Shown: piece by piece, positions 24,950 to 35,800 of the stretch
Layout of the letters: every line of letters starts with the position of its first letter
Position numbering within the stretch: the stretch's first letter is position 1
Assembly: GCA_002418865.1 (NCBI GenBank)
Contig: DIEY01000002.1
Location: 1 to 64,000 of the forward strand
Direction: 5' to 3'
DNA: 64,000 nucleotides
DNA from: Bacteroidales bacterium UBA5762
GTDB taxonomy: Bacteria > Bacteroidota > Bacteroidia > Bacteroidales > TTA-H9
Position numbers and translations under genes: made by a program
Notes under the pieces: generated by a model
Database searches by the model: none
The model's input: the letters and a program-made list of their open reading frames with translations, nothing else
What the model was told of the DNA's origin: nothing

Positions 24950-26740
24950 TTAGTAGCGTTTACGAGGAACATAATGCGTATGTAATAATTCATGTGAAGT
25001 ATGGCTAAGCGGTTCGCCTAAGAATTCCTGATAAATTTGTAGGACTTCAGGATTTTCGTGTGATTTTCGAATAGGCAGATTTTCATCTTCTGCATAAATG
25101 GCCTCGGCGCGTTTTTTTCTGATTTCCAAATTAGTTGGAATAGGCTGGCCGCCTCCACCCAAACATCCACCTGGGCAAGCCATAATTTCTACAAAATGAT
25201 ACTGTACCTTACCATCACGGATGGCAGTCATTAATCTTTTTGCATTGGCCAATCCGTGCGCAATAGCTACTTTTAGAGTAACACCTTCGAGAAAACTCCA
25301 TTCGGGCTTGACGTTTTCAATTTTCACTTCAGCTTCCTTAATGCCTTCCATACCTCTTACGGGAGTAATATTTAGATTACCAAATGGAACCTCGCGGCCA
25401 GTAACAATCTCATAGGCTGTACGTAAAGCTGCTTCCATCACACCTCCAGTAGCACCGAAAATAACCCCTGCCCCAGATGACTCACCCATAAAACGATCAT
25501 AATCTTCGTCATCGAGCTTCATGAATTCTATCCCGGCTTGTTTTATCATGATAGCTAGTTCGCGGGTGGTAAGGACATAATCCACATCTTGGAAGCCACT
25601 ATCGCGCATTTCTGGCCGTGTAGCTTCAAATTTCTTTGCCGTACAAGGCATTATAGAAACCGATACTATATCTTTGGGATTAATACCCTTCTTTTGTGCA
25701 TAATAAGTTTTAGCTAATGCACCAAACATTTGCTGAGGTGACTTGCATGTAGAAAGATGCGGCAAAAGTTCGGGAAAAGTATGTTCAATAAATTTTATCC
25801 ATCCAGGCGAACATGAGGTAAACATGGGCAAAGCCGCCGAAGTATCTTTATCGACCAAAACTTTTTTCAAACGAGTAAGTAACTCCGTTCCTTCTTCCAT
25901 GATGGTTAAGTCGGCGGTAAAATCAGTATCAAGCACCGAATCGAATCCCAATCTGCGAAGAGCTGTGACCAATTTACCTGTAACGCGCGCTCCTGGGTCG
26001 TAACCCAATTCTTCTCCTAAGGCCACACGAACTGCAGGAGCAGTTTGAACTACTACATGTTTAGTGGGATCATAGATTGCATTCCATACCTCGTCAATAT
26101 AATTACGTTCTGTGAGAGCTCCCGTAGGACAACGGTTGATGCATTGCCCGCAATTAGTACAAACCACCTCATGCATAGGACGATCATAAAAGCTCGAGAT
26201 TTTCATTCCTGCTCCTTTATAGGCAGCCGATAATGCACTTACTGCCTGTAACTCAGAACATGTGCGTACGCAGCGCTGACAACGGATGCACTTGCTATCA
26301 TCCTTGATGAGCGAAGGCGAAGATTGATCGATAGTATAATGCTTCGAAGGAACCAAATCAATGTATATCTGATTGCCAGTGCGATACTCATTCGACAGAT
26401 CCTGAAGTTCACAGTTCCCATTTTTATAACACTTTGTACAGTCAGCATTATGCTCGGATAATAAAAGTTCGATAATAGTTTTCCGAGCTTGCATCACCAT
26501 CATGCTATTGGTTAAGATTTGCATGTTTTCTCTAACTGGTGTGGCACAAGCTGCCTGAAGGGTACGGTTGCCAATTTGTTCAACTACGCAAACACGACAA
26601 TTACCAGCAACACAAAGATCATCGTGATTGCAAAGGGTAGGAATACGAATACTCAACTTGCGTGCAGCTTCTAAAATGGTGGAACCTTCTTCCACACTTA
26701 CTGGTATATTATTAATCGTCAGATTTATCATATTTGCCAT
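24950..26740 (-). CDS. hydA: Catalytic-type [FeFe] hydrogenase, complex 2
   Basis: 596 residues with the same domain order as the other catalytic HydA: [2Fe-2S] (C37, C48, C51, C65), His-Cys3 cluster (H96, C100, C103, C109), two [4Fe-4S] motifs (C150-C160, C193-C203), H-cluster domain and small-subunit tail. H-cluster signatures are TSCSPGW (C309, S310), IMPCTAKKFE (C365) and IMACPGGC (C521, C525). Serine replaces the second cysteine of TSCCP, while an extra cysteine appears at C331 (LSTCKSPQQ). It lies 21 nt downstream of the NuoF-like gene and should form a second NAD(H)-linked hydrogenase. Confidence 0.92.
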   Translation of the reverse strand: MANMINLTINNIPVSVEEGSTILEAARKLSIRIPTLCNHDDLCVAGNCRVCVVEQIGNRTLQAACATPVRENMQILTNSMMVMQARKTIIELLLSEHNADCTKCYKNGNCELQDLSNEYRTGNQIYIDLVPSKHYTIDQSSPSLIKDDSKCIRCQRCVRTCSELQAVSALSAAYKGAGMKISSFYDRPMHEVVCTNCGQCINRCPTGALTERNYIDEVWNAIYDPTKHVVVQTAPAVRVALGEELGYDPGARVTGKLVTALRRLGFDSVLDTDFTADLTIMEEGTELLTRLKKVLVDKDTSAALPMFTSCSPGWIKFIEHTFPELLPHLSTCKSPQQMFGALAKTYYAQKKGINPKDIVSVSIMPCTAKKFEATRPEMRDSGFQDVDYVLTTRELAIMIKQAGIEFMKLDDEDYDRFMGESSGAGVIFGATGGVMEAALRTAYEIVTGREVPFGNLNITPVRGMEGIKEAEVKIENVKPEWSFLEGVTLKVAIAHGLANAKRLMTAIRDGKVQYHFVEIMACPGGCLGGGGQPIPTNLEIRKKRAEAIYAEDENLPIRKSHENPEVLQIYQEFLGEPLSHTSHELLHTHYVPRKRY

Positions 26741-26761
26741 AATATATTCTTTTTAAAGTTT

Positions 26762-27925
26762 TTAATAAACGATTTCTTCTCTAAAATTGTCGACTATAGA
26801 TACGAAGGCATTGCCCACAGATTGACCCAAGCCACATTTTGCTGCCACCTTCATTACTTTTGCAAGTTTTACGAGTTCGTCGAGGTATGAGGGTGGGCGC
26901 TTCTTACTCTTTACAGCTTCTATCCCTTTGAGCAATTGTTGACAGCCAACCCTGCATGGAGTGCATTGCCCGCAAGATTCTTCTTCGAAAAATTCGAGAT
27001 AATTATGCAATACATGATACATAGAACGGCTGCTGTTAAAAATTTTCATTGAACCGCCTGTTGGTATTCCTTCGAAACCAATGATGGTTTGATTGAATTT
27101 TTTACGTGGCACACAAAAACCTGATGCTCCGCCTACTTGAACAGCTTTTGTATCACCATCTCCAAATTCTTCCACAAAGTCGCTAAGCAGCATTCCCAAT
27201 TCCAGCTCATATATGCCTTCTTTGGAACAGTCGCCACTCACCGAGAATAACTTGAAACCTCTCGAACTATCAGTACCGAATCTCTTATATTCTTCGGCAC
27301 CTATAGCCATAATAATAGAACAATTAACGAAGGTTTCTACATTATTAACTACGGTAGGTTTATTCAAATAACCTTCAGTAACTGGAAAAGGAGGTTTATT
27401 ACGAGGTTCTCCGCGGCGTCCTTCCATCGAATCGATTAAGGCGGTTTCTTCACCACAAACATAGGCCCCACTTCCATAACGAATATTCAAAGTGAAATCG
27501 AGCCCAAGTTTCTTAAACTCCTCATTCATCTCGGCCATAATCGTCTTTAATTTCGGAGCAAGGAATTTATATTCGGCGCGCAAATACAGAAATCCTTCCT
27601 TTGCCCCAATAACATAGCCACACAAAGCCATTCCTGTAAAAACTCTGCGAGGAACTCGGTCGAGAATTTCTCTATCTTTGAAAGTACCTGGCTCGCCTTC
27701 ATCAGCATTGCAAATGACGTATTTTATATCTCCAGGTGCTTCCTTAGCAAGTTTCCATTTCAATCCGGTCAAAAATCCTGCTCCTCCCCTACCTTTCAAA
27801 CCAGAATCTATCAATTCGAGAACAATCTCATCACGATCGCGTTGCAAGGATTTTTTCAAAGTGTCCATACAAGTATTATCGGGCCGAAAAATATAATCAA
27901 CACGTGTCAATTTCTTGGTTTCCAT
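26762..27925 (-). CDS. Short NuoF-like flavoprotein subunit of hydrogenase complex 2
   Basis: 387 residues. The NADH/FMN domain (GRGGAGFLTG, CNADEGEPGTFKDR), the SLBB-type region and the [4Fe-4S] site ESCGQCTPCRVG are intact. It lacks both the N-terminal thioredoxin-like domain and the C-terminal double ferredoxin seen in the 649-residue homologue at 8311, so fewer clusters are available. It is therefore closer to bacterial NuoF in length. It sits between NuoE-like and HydA-like genes, 21-36 nt spacing, in a Rex-controlled reverse operon. The missing clusters bear on whether this complex can bifurcate. Confidence 0.92.
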   Translation of the reverse strand: METKKLTRVDYIFRPDNTCMDTLKKSLQRDRDEIVLELIDSGLKGRGGAGFLTGLKWKLAKEAPGDIKYVICNADEGEPGTFKDREILDRVPRRVFTGMALCGYVIGAKEGFLYLRAEYKFLAPKLKTIMAEMNEEFKKLGLDFTLNIRYGSGAYVCGEETALIDSMEGRRGEPRNKPPFPVTEGYLNKPTVVNNVETFVNCSIIMAIGAEEYKRFGTDSSRGFKLFSVSGDCSKEGIYELELGMLLSDFVEEFGDGDTKAVQVGGASGFCVPRKKFNQTIIGFEGIPTGGSMKIFNSSRSMYHVLHNYLEFFEEESCGQCTPCRVGCQQLLKGIEAVKSKKRPPSYLDELVKLAKVMKVAAKCGLGQSVGNAFVSIVDNFREEIVY

Positions 27926-27961
27926 ATCGTATTAAGTTTTCTTGTCAAAAAAATTTCAGAT

Positions 27962-28426
27962 TTACTTGTTCATATAACTTTCTATAATTTCAATAGCTTT
28001 CCCGGGTGTTAATTCGGTATAAACTTCATCATTAATAAGCATGGTCGGACCCTTGTGACACCATCCAAGGCAATTGGTAGTTTTCAAGGTAAATTTCTTA
28101 TCGGCTGTTGTTTGACCTACTTTGATTTTCAACGTATTTTCAATTGCCTGCAAAACATCTTCCTTACCTTTCATATCGCATACTATGGTTTTGCATAGCC
28201 GTATTACAAATTTCCCGACTTCCTCCGTTTCTATGAATGAATAAAAGGAAGCCGTTCCATAAACTTCAGCAGCCGATAAATCGAGTTCTCTTGCTACATT
28301 CACCATGGCTTCATCGTTAACATAACGCCTTTCATCTATCAATTCTTGTAAAATCGGCATAAGAGCTTCGCGGTTTCGGCCGTATTTTTCGGCTAATTCC
28401 TTTACACGCATTTCTGTATTTGCCAT
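27962..28426 (-). CDS. NuoE/HydC-like [2Fe-2S] subunit of hydrogenase complex 2
   Basis: 154 residues. The helical N-terminal half is followed by a thioredoxin-like [2Fe-2S] domain with ligands in CKTIVC (C-x4-C) and CLGWC (C-x3-C). It is homologous to the first gene of hydrogenase operon 1. It heads the reverse operon with the short NuoF, HydA and a receiver. The start is supported by a strong Shine-Dalgarno sequence, GGAGG, 5 nt before ATG, unusual in this window. A Rex-type palindrome lies 67 bp upstream, the same distance as in operon 1. Confidence 0.92.
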   Translation of the reverse strand: MANTEMRVKELAEKYGRNREALMPILQELIDERRYVNDEAMVNVARELDLSAAEVYGTASFYSFIETEEVGKFVIRLCKTIVCDMKGKEDVLQAIENTLKIKVGQTTADKKFTLKTTNCLGWCHKGPTMLINDEVYTELTPGKAIEIIESYMNK

Positions 28427-28488
28427 TTATCCTCCTTATTTTAAATGAGTTATCACTAAATTTCAATTATTTAAGTTTCCACGAAAAA

Positions 28489-28516
28489 ACCTATTGTTAG
28501 CGTACTAACAATAGGT
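28489..28516 (-). terminator. Terminator-like hairpin containing the Rex palindrome
   Basis: On the minus strand a 12-bp perfect stem (ACCTATTGTTAG and its complement), loop TACG, is followed by six T residues. It is a textbook intrinsic terminator lying 208 nt past the superoxide dismutase stop, and it includes the 18-bp Rex palindrome in its stem. Confidence 0.6.
28494..28511. promoter_or_regulatory. Putative Rex operator, hydrogenase operon 2
   Basis: TTGTTAGCGTACTAACAA, a perfect 18-bp palindrome of the form TTGTTA-N6-TAACAA, 67 bp upstream of the NuoE-like ATG. The half-sites are identical to those of the palindrome upstream of operon 1 although the centres differ, as expected for a protein-binding site. 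Confidence 0.72.
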
Positions 28517-28723
28517 CGGCAAAATTATTGTTTTTCTAATTAAAAGAAAATATTTTTAGTAAGGCGGACAGGATTTAAAAACATTCTAAATAAGATGAAC
28601 GCATTATCAACTCCTTATATCTGTTTAAGATTTTTTTGAAATACGTAAACTAAACCTCCTCCCTAAAATGATCCATTGCAAATTTTACTCAACTAAGTGA
28701 GGATGAGCGTATTTAAAAACATC

Positions 28724-29473
28724 TCACTTTGTGATACCAAGAGCCATTAATGCTTCTGTATAGCGTTTCTCAACTTCCTGCCAATTGACAAGGTTCCAAA
28801 AGTTCTGAACATAATCAGCACGTCGGTTTTGATAATTCAGGTAATAGGCATGTTCCCAAACATCGAGGCAAAAAATTGGAATACCCCTTTTTTCAACTAT
28901 GGGCATTAAAGGATTATCCTGATTGGGTGTGGACGATACAAACAAGTGACCAGTTTCATCAACCGATAACCAAGCCCAACCGCTACCAAAACGATCGAGT
29001 GCAGCCTTCGAAAATTCTGACTTGAACGCATCAAAACTTCCAAAAGCGTCCTGAATAGCTTTTTGCAATATCTCAGACGGCAAACCCCCACCCTGAGGCT
29101 TCATTATTTCCCAAAAAAGATAATGATTGTAAAAACCACCTCCATTATTCCGGACTGCCACAGGGTATTTATCCACTTCAACAAAAATTCTCAACAAAGA
29201 AAGCGATTCAAAAGCTTGGCCCTTTGCGGCTTTGTTCATATTGCTGGTATAGGTTGCATGATGCTTGGAATAATGAATTTCCATAGTTCGAGCATCAATA
29301 TAAGGCTCAAGTGCATTGTAGGCATAAGGTAATGGCTTTTGATTGCTCATGGCCGTTAGCTGTGCATCACTTAATTTTTTAACAATAGCTGACCAATCGG
29401 CAGCTGAAACATTTAACATAAAAGCTCCTAAGAAAAAGAGCATGGCGAAAGAAAGCTTTGTGAATTTTTTCAT
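28724..29473 (-). CDS. Exported Fe/Mn superoxide dismutase
   Basis: 249 residues. Metal ligands are H67 (EIHYSKHH), H117 (FYNHYLFW), D204 and H208 (DVWEHAYY), so the enzyme should convert superoxide to peroxide and oxygen. An N-terminal signal peptide (MKKFTKLSFAMLFFLGAFML, cleavage near VSA-ADW) plus a 20-residue linker precede the catalytic domain, so it is probably periplasmic; most bacterial Fe/Mn enzymes are cytoplasmic. Iron or manganese use cannot be decided. It is transcribed alone towards hydrogenase operon 2, with a terminator-like hairpin between them. Oxygen defence fits an anaerobe with oxygen-labile hydrogenases. Confidence 0.94.
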   Translation of the reverse strand: MKKFTKLSFAMLFFLGAFMLNVSAADWSAIVKKLSDAQLTAMSNQKPLPYAYNALEPYIDARTMEIHYSKHHATYTSNMNKAAKGQAFESLSLLRIFVEVDKYPVAVRNNGGGFYNHYLFWEIMKPQGGGLPSEILQKAIQDAFGSFDAFKSEFSKAALDRFGSGWAWLSVDETGHLFVSSTPNQDNPLMPIVEKRGIPIFCLDVWEHAYYLNYQNRRADYVQNFWNLVNWQEVEKRYTEALMALGITK

Positions 29474-29812
29474 AATGTTACCTCATTTAGTAAATTAAAC
29501 CCTTATCTAACAAAGGAATCGACAAGTTTGTTCGAAAAAAGAGATGAGAATCAAACAATAGAAGAAATTACAAAATTTCTTTAAGCACTAAAATATAAAT
29601 TAAAGCATATTTTCAAAAGCTATGCAACAAACTAAAAGGAGAAGATGTCTTTTTGATAATTTAATTTTGAATTTCGGTGGATACAAGAGAAAACTTTTTA
29701 TTTTTGGGGAGAAAAAATTTTACTTACTTCTGGCACATATAATTAGTATATAATGATATAGTGTTGAATGAATTACTGAAATTTTTATTGAATTGTTTCA
29801 AAAACCAAAACC
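29474..29812. other. Intergenic region between divergent sod and giant surface protein genes
   Basis: 339 nt, very AT-rich. I see no gene, no clean TAnnTTTG element on either strand (TTCCTTTG upstream of sod is the nearest) and no strong hairpin. It must hold the promoters of both flanking genes. Confidence 0.5.
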
Positions 29813-32800
29813 ATGATAACCAAAGGAATAGAGTTATTAATTAAGAAATTTTCAATAATTACTATTGCAGCATTTTATTTTGCATTTAGTCTTTTGCCTT
29901 TAAGACTTCAAGCACAATGTCCACCTATTGTAACACCTCAGCCAGCACCAGGAGTTATAATTAACGGGAATAATGTTAAATTTTGTGCGGGTGATTCAGT
30001 TATTCTTTCATCGAGTCCTTCAGCCACAAGTGGATATTCATGGTATCACAATGGAACATTAATTCCCGATTCGACAAGAAGTATATTTACGGCAAAAGTA
30101 GCTGGTACTTATAAGGCAAAAGCCCCTGGTTGCAGTAATTATTCGAATACTATTTCTCTTACCGTTAATCCTTTACCTACTGCATATATTACCAGTATGC
30201 CCACTCCTCCCATTTGCAGCGGAACACCTATCACTTTTTACCTACATACGAATGCACCTGAGTATTACTGGCTACCACCAGTGCCAACAGTTCTTATGAC
30301 AGAGGATACAATCACGCTTACCTTGTTCTCATCAACAACCCTCAAAGCCGTAGCTGTTTCCAATACCACGCCGCAATGTTCATATTTTACAAGTTATTGG
30401 GTTCGTGTTGATTTTCCAATTAGTGGAGGCATAATTGCTTCAGATCAAACAATTTGTTCTGGTACAGTGCCAGAACCATTTACCAATGTAGAATACCCTT
30501 CAGGAGGCAACGGAACATATACATATAAATGGGCTATGAGCAATTCAGGCCCTTCAGGGCCTTGGAACTTCATACCTGGAGCCAATGACAGCATATACGC
30601 ACATCCTACACCTTTAACTCAAACAACATGGTTTGTACGTTTCGCTGAAAGCCCTCCCTGTTCAGAAGGGATAAGCAATCCTGTGATGGTTACTGTTAAT
30701 CCTATTCCAGAGGTTCTTTCAGCCACTGATGCTGAGATATGTTCTGGAAACATCTTCTCTTTATTTCCTGTAACTAATGATCCAGGAGCTACGACATCTT
30801 ATACATCAGTAGTAAGTTCAGGTACAGTTGTAGGGAATACCCCAACAGGAAACGGACCAATAAATGATATTCTAACAATTCCTGAAGGAATAACGACTTC
30901 TGGTATAGTAACTTATACTATTACGCCCACTGGGTCTGCTCCAACATTTTGCGTGGGAACACCCGTAGAAGTTGACGCTACAGTTTATCCCCTTCCTCAA
31001 ATTACCAATCCGCCCTTAGAACAAACCATTTGTGCCGGCGAAGCCACTTCCCCCATCAATCTAACTTTCAACATTGCTGGTTCAAGCGCTGTCTGGAGTG
31101 CTACTACAGTTCCTTATGGAATATCTTTGACACCATCCTCTGGCTCGGGAACAAGTATACCAGCCATTACTATTTACAGCATAAATATTGATCCTGTTGA
31201 TGTCATTTTCACCATTACTCCTTCTGGTCCCAATCCACAGAACTGTCCTGGACCTTCGACTACTTTTACGGTTACGGTAGATCCTTCTCCCACAGTAACA
31301 AATAGTCCATTATCTCAAGAAATCTGTTCTGGAGCAACTACTGAGCCCGTAACTCTTATACCAAATGTTCCTGGCATCAACTTTACATGGACAGCAACAC
31401 CTGATCCTTCTACGCTTACAGGATATGAACCTAGTGGCACGAATATCATTCCAGCTCAAACAATAATAAATCCTGAAAATGAGGCTGGAACTGTAACCTA
31501 TCACATCATTCCAAGTGGAGTACTGGGAAGTTGCGCAGCTTCTCCCAGAGATTATATCATTACTGTATATCCTGTGCCAGAAATTAACAGTACCTTAACT
31601 AGTGAAATTTGTAGCGATAATTTGTTCGAATACACAATGACAAGTGATGTACTCAACAGTACGTTTACTTGGAATCGCCCAGCTATACCCGGAATTACTC
31701 CTACTAGTGCGTCAGGTATGAGTCCTGTTATTTATGAAGTCCTAGATAACTCTACTGATTCAAGTATAAATGTAATCTATAATCTTACGGCAATTGGTCC
31801 TGCTCCTTTATTTTGTGTCAGTCTACCTACTCAGCTTCAGCTACTTGTACGACCTCTACCTATCGTTTCCGCTGGCAATGATACAGTCATCCATTATGGC
31901 ACTGCAACTCAGTTAAAGGGCAATGGAACGGGAGAGTCACCATTACTTCCTCCTCAATGGACACCCACCGATAAAATTAATGGAGTTTCGAATCAATGGG
32001 TCGTCAATACCACAAATTTATATACTGATACTGAATTTACTTTGAGTGTAGAAGATGACAAAGGATGCGAAAACTTTGATAACAAATGGGTTTATCTTAC
32101 TGGAACTGCACTTGCTGTTGATCCTTCAGCATTAAATAATCCCATTTGTGAAGGTAGCAGTACTCTTCTTGATGCGAATGCTTCAGGTGGGTCTGAGAAT
32201 TATACTTATTTATGGAATCCTCCAGATTATCTCGATGATCCGACTATTGCCACTCCAACTGCCTCGCCTCCTACTTCAATTACTTATACAGTAACTGTGA
32301 ATGATGGATACAATACAGCAAATGGCACAATAAACTTGATGGTCATACCAACTCCGACTGCATTCAATGTAAATGGAGGCGGAGCCTATTGTGCCGGTGG
32401 CACAGGAGTAAGTATTCAATTAGATGGTTCAACTATGGGGGTGAACTACACTTTAGTTCATCAAAACTCAATAGGTGAAATAGATACACTTTATGAAACC
32501 ACTCAGACGGGTACGGGTGGAATTTTATTCTGGAACAATCAAACTCAGGCAGGAACATATACAATAATTGCCAGTGCCTCAGGATGTCCAGCACAAAACA
32601 TGAATGGACAGGCAGAAATTATTATTAATCCATTACCTATTCCGTTTACTGTAACAGGTGGAGGTTCTTACGCTCTTGGAGGCCCTGGGGTTCCTGTCGG
32701 ATTATCCGGCTCAGAAGTCAATTTCCATTATTATCTCATTAATCAAACTACAGGGATAGAAATTGGTCCTATTATAGGCAGCGGAAGTGCTATCAGCTTT

Positions 32801-35800
32801 GGAAATCAGACCGAAGAAGGAACCTATGTAGTAAGGGGAGTGAATCCTATAACTTTATGTGAAGGGATGATGGCTGGAAGCATTGAGGTAATTATTAATC
32901 CTGTACCAACCGTATTCTATCTTACAGGAGGAGGAGAGGGTTGTGAGAATACGCCAGGTGTCGAAATAGGGCTTAGTGGAAGTGAAATTGGCATTGATTA
33001 TTATTTATATAATGGGTCTGTTATCGATACAATTTTATCAGGCACCAATGCAGCTTTAAACTTTGGGCCTAAATTAGAAGGAACTTATACCTGCATAGGG
33101 ATAAACCCAACTAATGGTGCAAGCATTCCTATGTTAGGTGTTGCACAAGTGACAATTCATCCTTTGCCTACCTCATTTTCTATAGTTCCTTCAGGGATAC
33201 AGTGCCCTAATATAGAAATCAGATTAAATGGAAGTGAATTAGGAGTTAGTTACACACTTTGGCATAATGGGACAATGGGTCCCACCATTGCTGGTACTGG
33301 TCTGCCTGGATTTATTAGCTTTGGGATTCAAACCGAACCAGGAATCTATAAAGTTGAAGCTGTAAATAATACTACAGGCTGTTCTGCCTGGATGCTGGGC
33401 TCGGTAATCATTCAAACCCCTCCTGCTATATATAATGTTATTCCAGCTGGAATTCTATGCGCAAATATGGAAGTAATGCTAGACCATTCCGATACAGGAA
33501 TTATGTATCAATTACGTCTATTCGATACGATTAACATAGGTTCAGCTTTACCTGGAATTAACGACACCTTGAATTTTGGGTTACAATCTATTCCTGGTAT
33601 TTACCGTGTTTACGCCTACAATCCAACCTCTCTTTGTGGTACATGGATGAACAATTCGGCTTATTTAGATAGTATTCCTGAGATTTTCAGTATATCACCC
33701 ATAGGAGATACTTGCGGAAGCATTCAAATAGGTTTAAATGGAAGTCAACCTAACTTTACTTATTATCTTTATAGAAATAATTTGGAACCTCCTATTGATT
33801 CAGCCAATGGAAATGGAGCAGCCATTTCATTCGGAACTTATTATACATCGGGAATATATACTGTAAAAGCTTTAGATGAAAATCATTACTGCTTCACCGA
33901 AATGTATGGTTCGCTACAATTGTTCCAAACGCCTTATCTCTTCGATCTTTCCCCCGTGGGAAATCTTTGCCCGGGAACAATACTCACATTAAATGGTTCA
34001 GAAATAGGCATAGAATATCAACTCATAAAAGATGATTCTATTTATATTGGGGCACCAATTTCAGGAACTGGTGGTTCTATTACTTTTGGCCCAATAAATA
34101 CTCCAGGCAATTATAAGGTCATAGCAAATAATCCTTACACTTCTTGTTCCGTGGTTATGAATGGAATTGCTATAATTAATCCACAGCCTACAATTTATAC
34201 ATTATCTCCTGTTGGAGAACAATGCTCTGGTACAGAGATTATACTTAATAATTCAGATGTAGGAGTATATTATCATCTCAATATTGATCCACCCCACCCC
34301 AGTTTCCCTAAAATTTTAGCTGGTACAGGAAGTCAAATAAATTTTGGAGTTCAAAATATAGAGGGGACTTATACTATTACTGCTTTTGGAAATTACGGTT
34401 GCACTAGCCTAATGCAAGGCAGCACTACCATTCACGCTCGGCCTTTAGCTTATAACCTTATTCCACAAGGGCCCAACTGCATACCGGTGGTTATAGGGCT
34501 TGATAATAGTCAACCCGGCATCATTTATCATTTATACAATCAAGATGGTGAATTAATTCCTCCTGTTTCTATAATCGGAACTGGAAGTCCCATTTCTTTT
34601 GGATTGATCCATGATACAGGAACGTATATGATCCTTGCCATTGATCCTTTATCAGGTTGCGAGCAATGGATGAATGGACAATGTGTAATTCATACAGGCC
34701 CTATTGCATTTGCAGGCTCCGATGCATCAATTTGTGAAAACCAGACATTCTCCCCTATGGGAACTGCCATGAATTATTCGTCTTTATCATGGTCAACAAA
34801 TGGGGATGGTGTTTTCGATAATCCTTATATTCTTAATACCACTTACACTCCTGGTTTTAATGATATTCTATTAGGAAATGTAAATTTAATTCTTAATGTA
34901 ACAAATCTATCCTTGTGTCCAGGAGTTATTGCCAGAGATACTCTCATACTCCATATTCAGAAACTCCCACAACTGAATGCCGGGAATGATACAGCTATTT
35001 GTTTTGATGATCCTTTCTTCACCTATGCCGAGGCAAACTATTGTAGTTTAACATATTGGACCACTATGGGTATTGGAGATTTTTCAGATCCTTATTCCCT
35101 TGCCACCTCTTATAATTATTTTTATTTGAACCCCTTAGAAATTTCAACTCGGACCGATGAGTTAATTCTTATGGCAATGGGAGAAGGAAGCTGCATGGGG
35201 AACATCATTACTGATACATTTAACCTTACTATTTATGGACTGCCTTTTGCTGATGCGGGTCCTGATGGAGGTATTTGTACTGGAGAATCTTATTCTCTCA
35301 ACGGAAGCGGAACTGGGTATAGCTCTATTATGTGGTCTTCAATATATAATGGAATTTTTAGTAATCCATTCATTCTCAACCCTATATATACTCCAAGTGC
35401 AAACGCTAGTGCAGCAGGAAGAGATACTATCATTCTTACCTTACATGGAGCCCCTGAATGTCCCGATAATTTTACTACTGATACTATGGTTTTAATTATT
35501 GCTCCCGTAGCTACAGTGAATGCAGGACCTGATATGGTTTCCTGCTACAATATACCAGTATCAATGAATGCAGTAGCCACAAATTATTCATCCTTGCAAT
35601 GGTCAACTTCGGGCGATGGTGTTTTTAGCGATAATACTATCTTGAATCCAATATATTATCCAGGATCACTCGATTCAATGGCTGGATGTGTACATTTGAC
35701 TTTGACAGCTTGGGGACTTTATGGGTGTTCAACACTAAGCACTCAAGACCAACTCACTGTTTGTTTTGACTTTGCCCCCCAAGTATTAGCTGGAAGCGAT

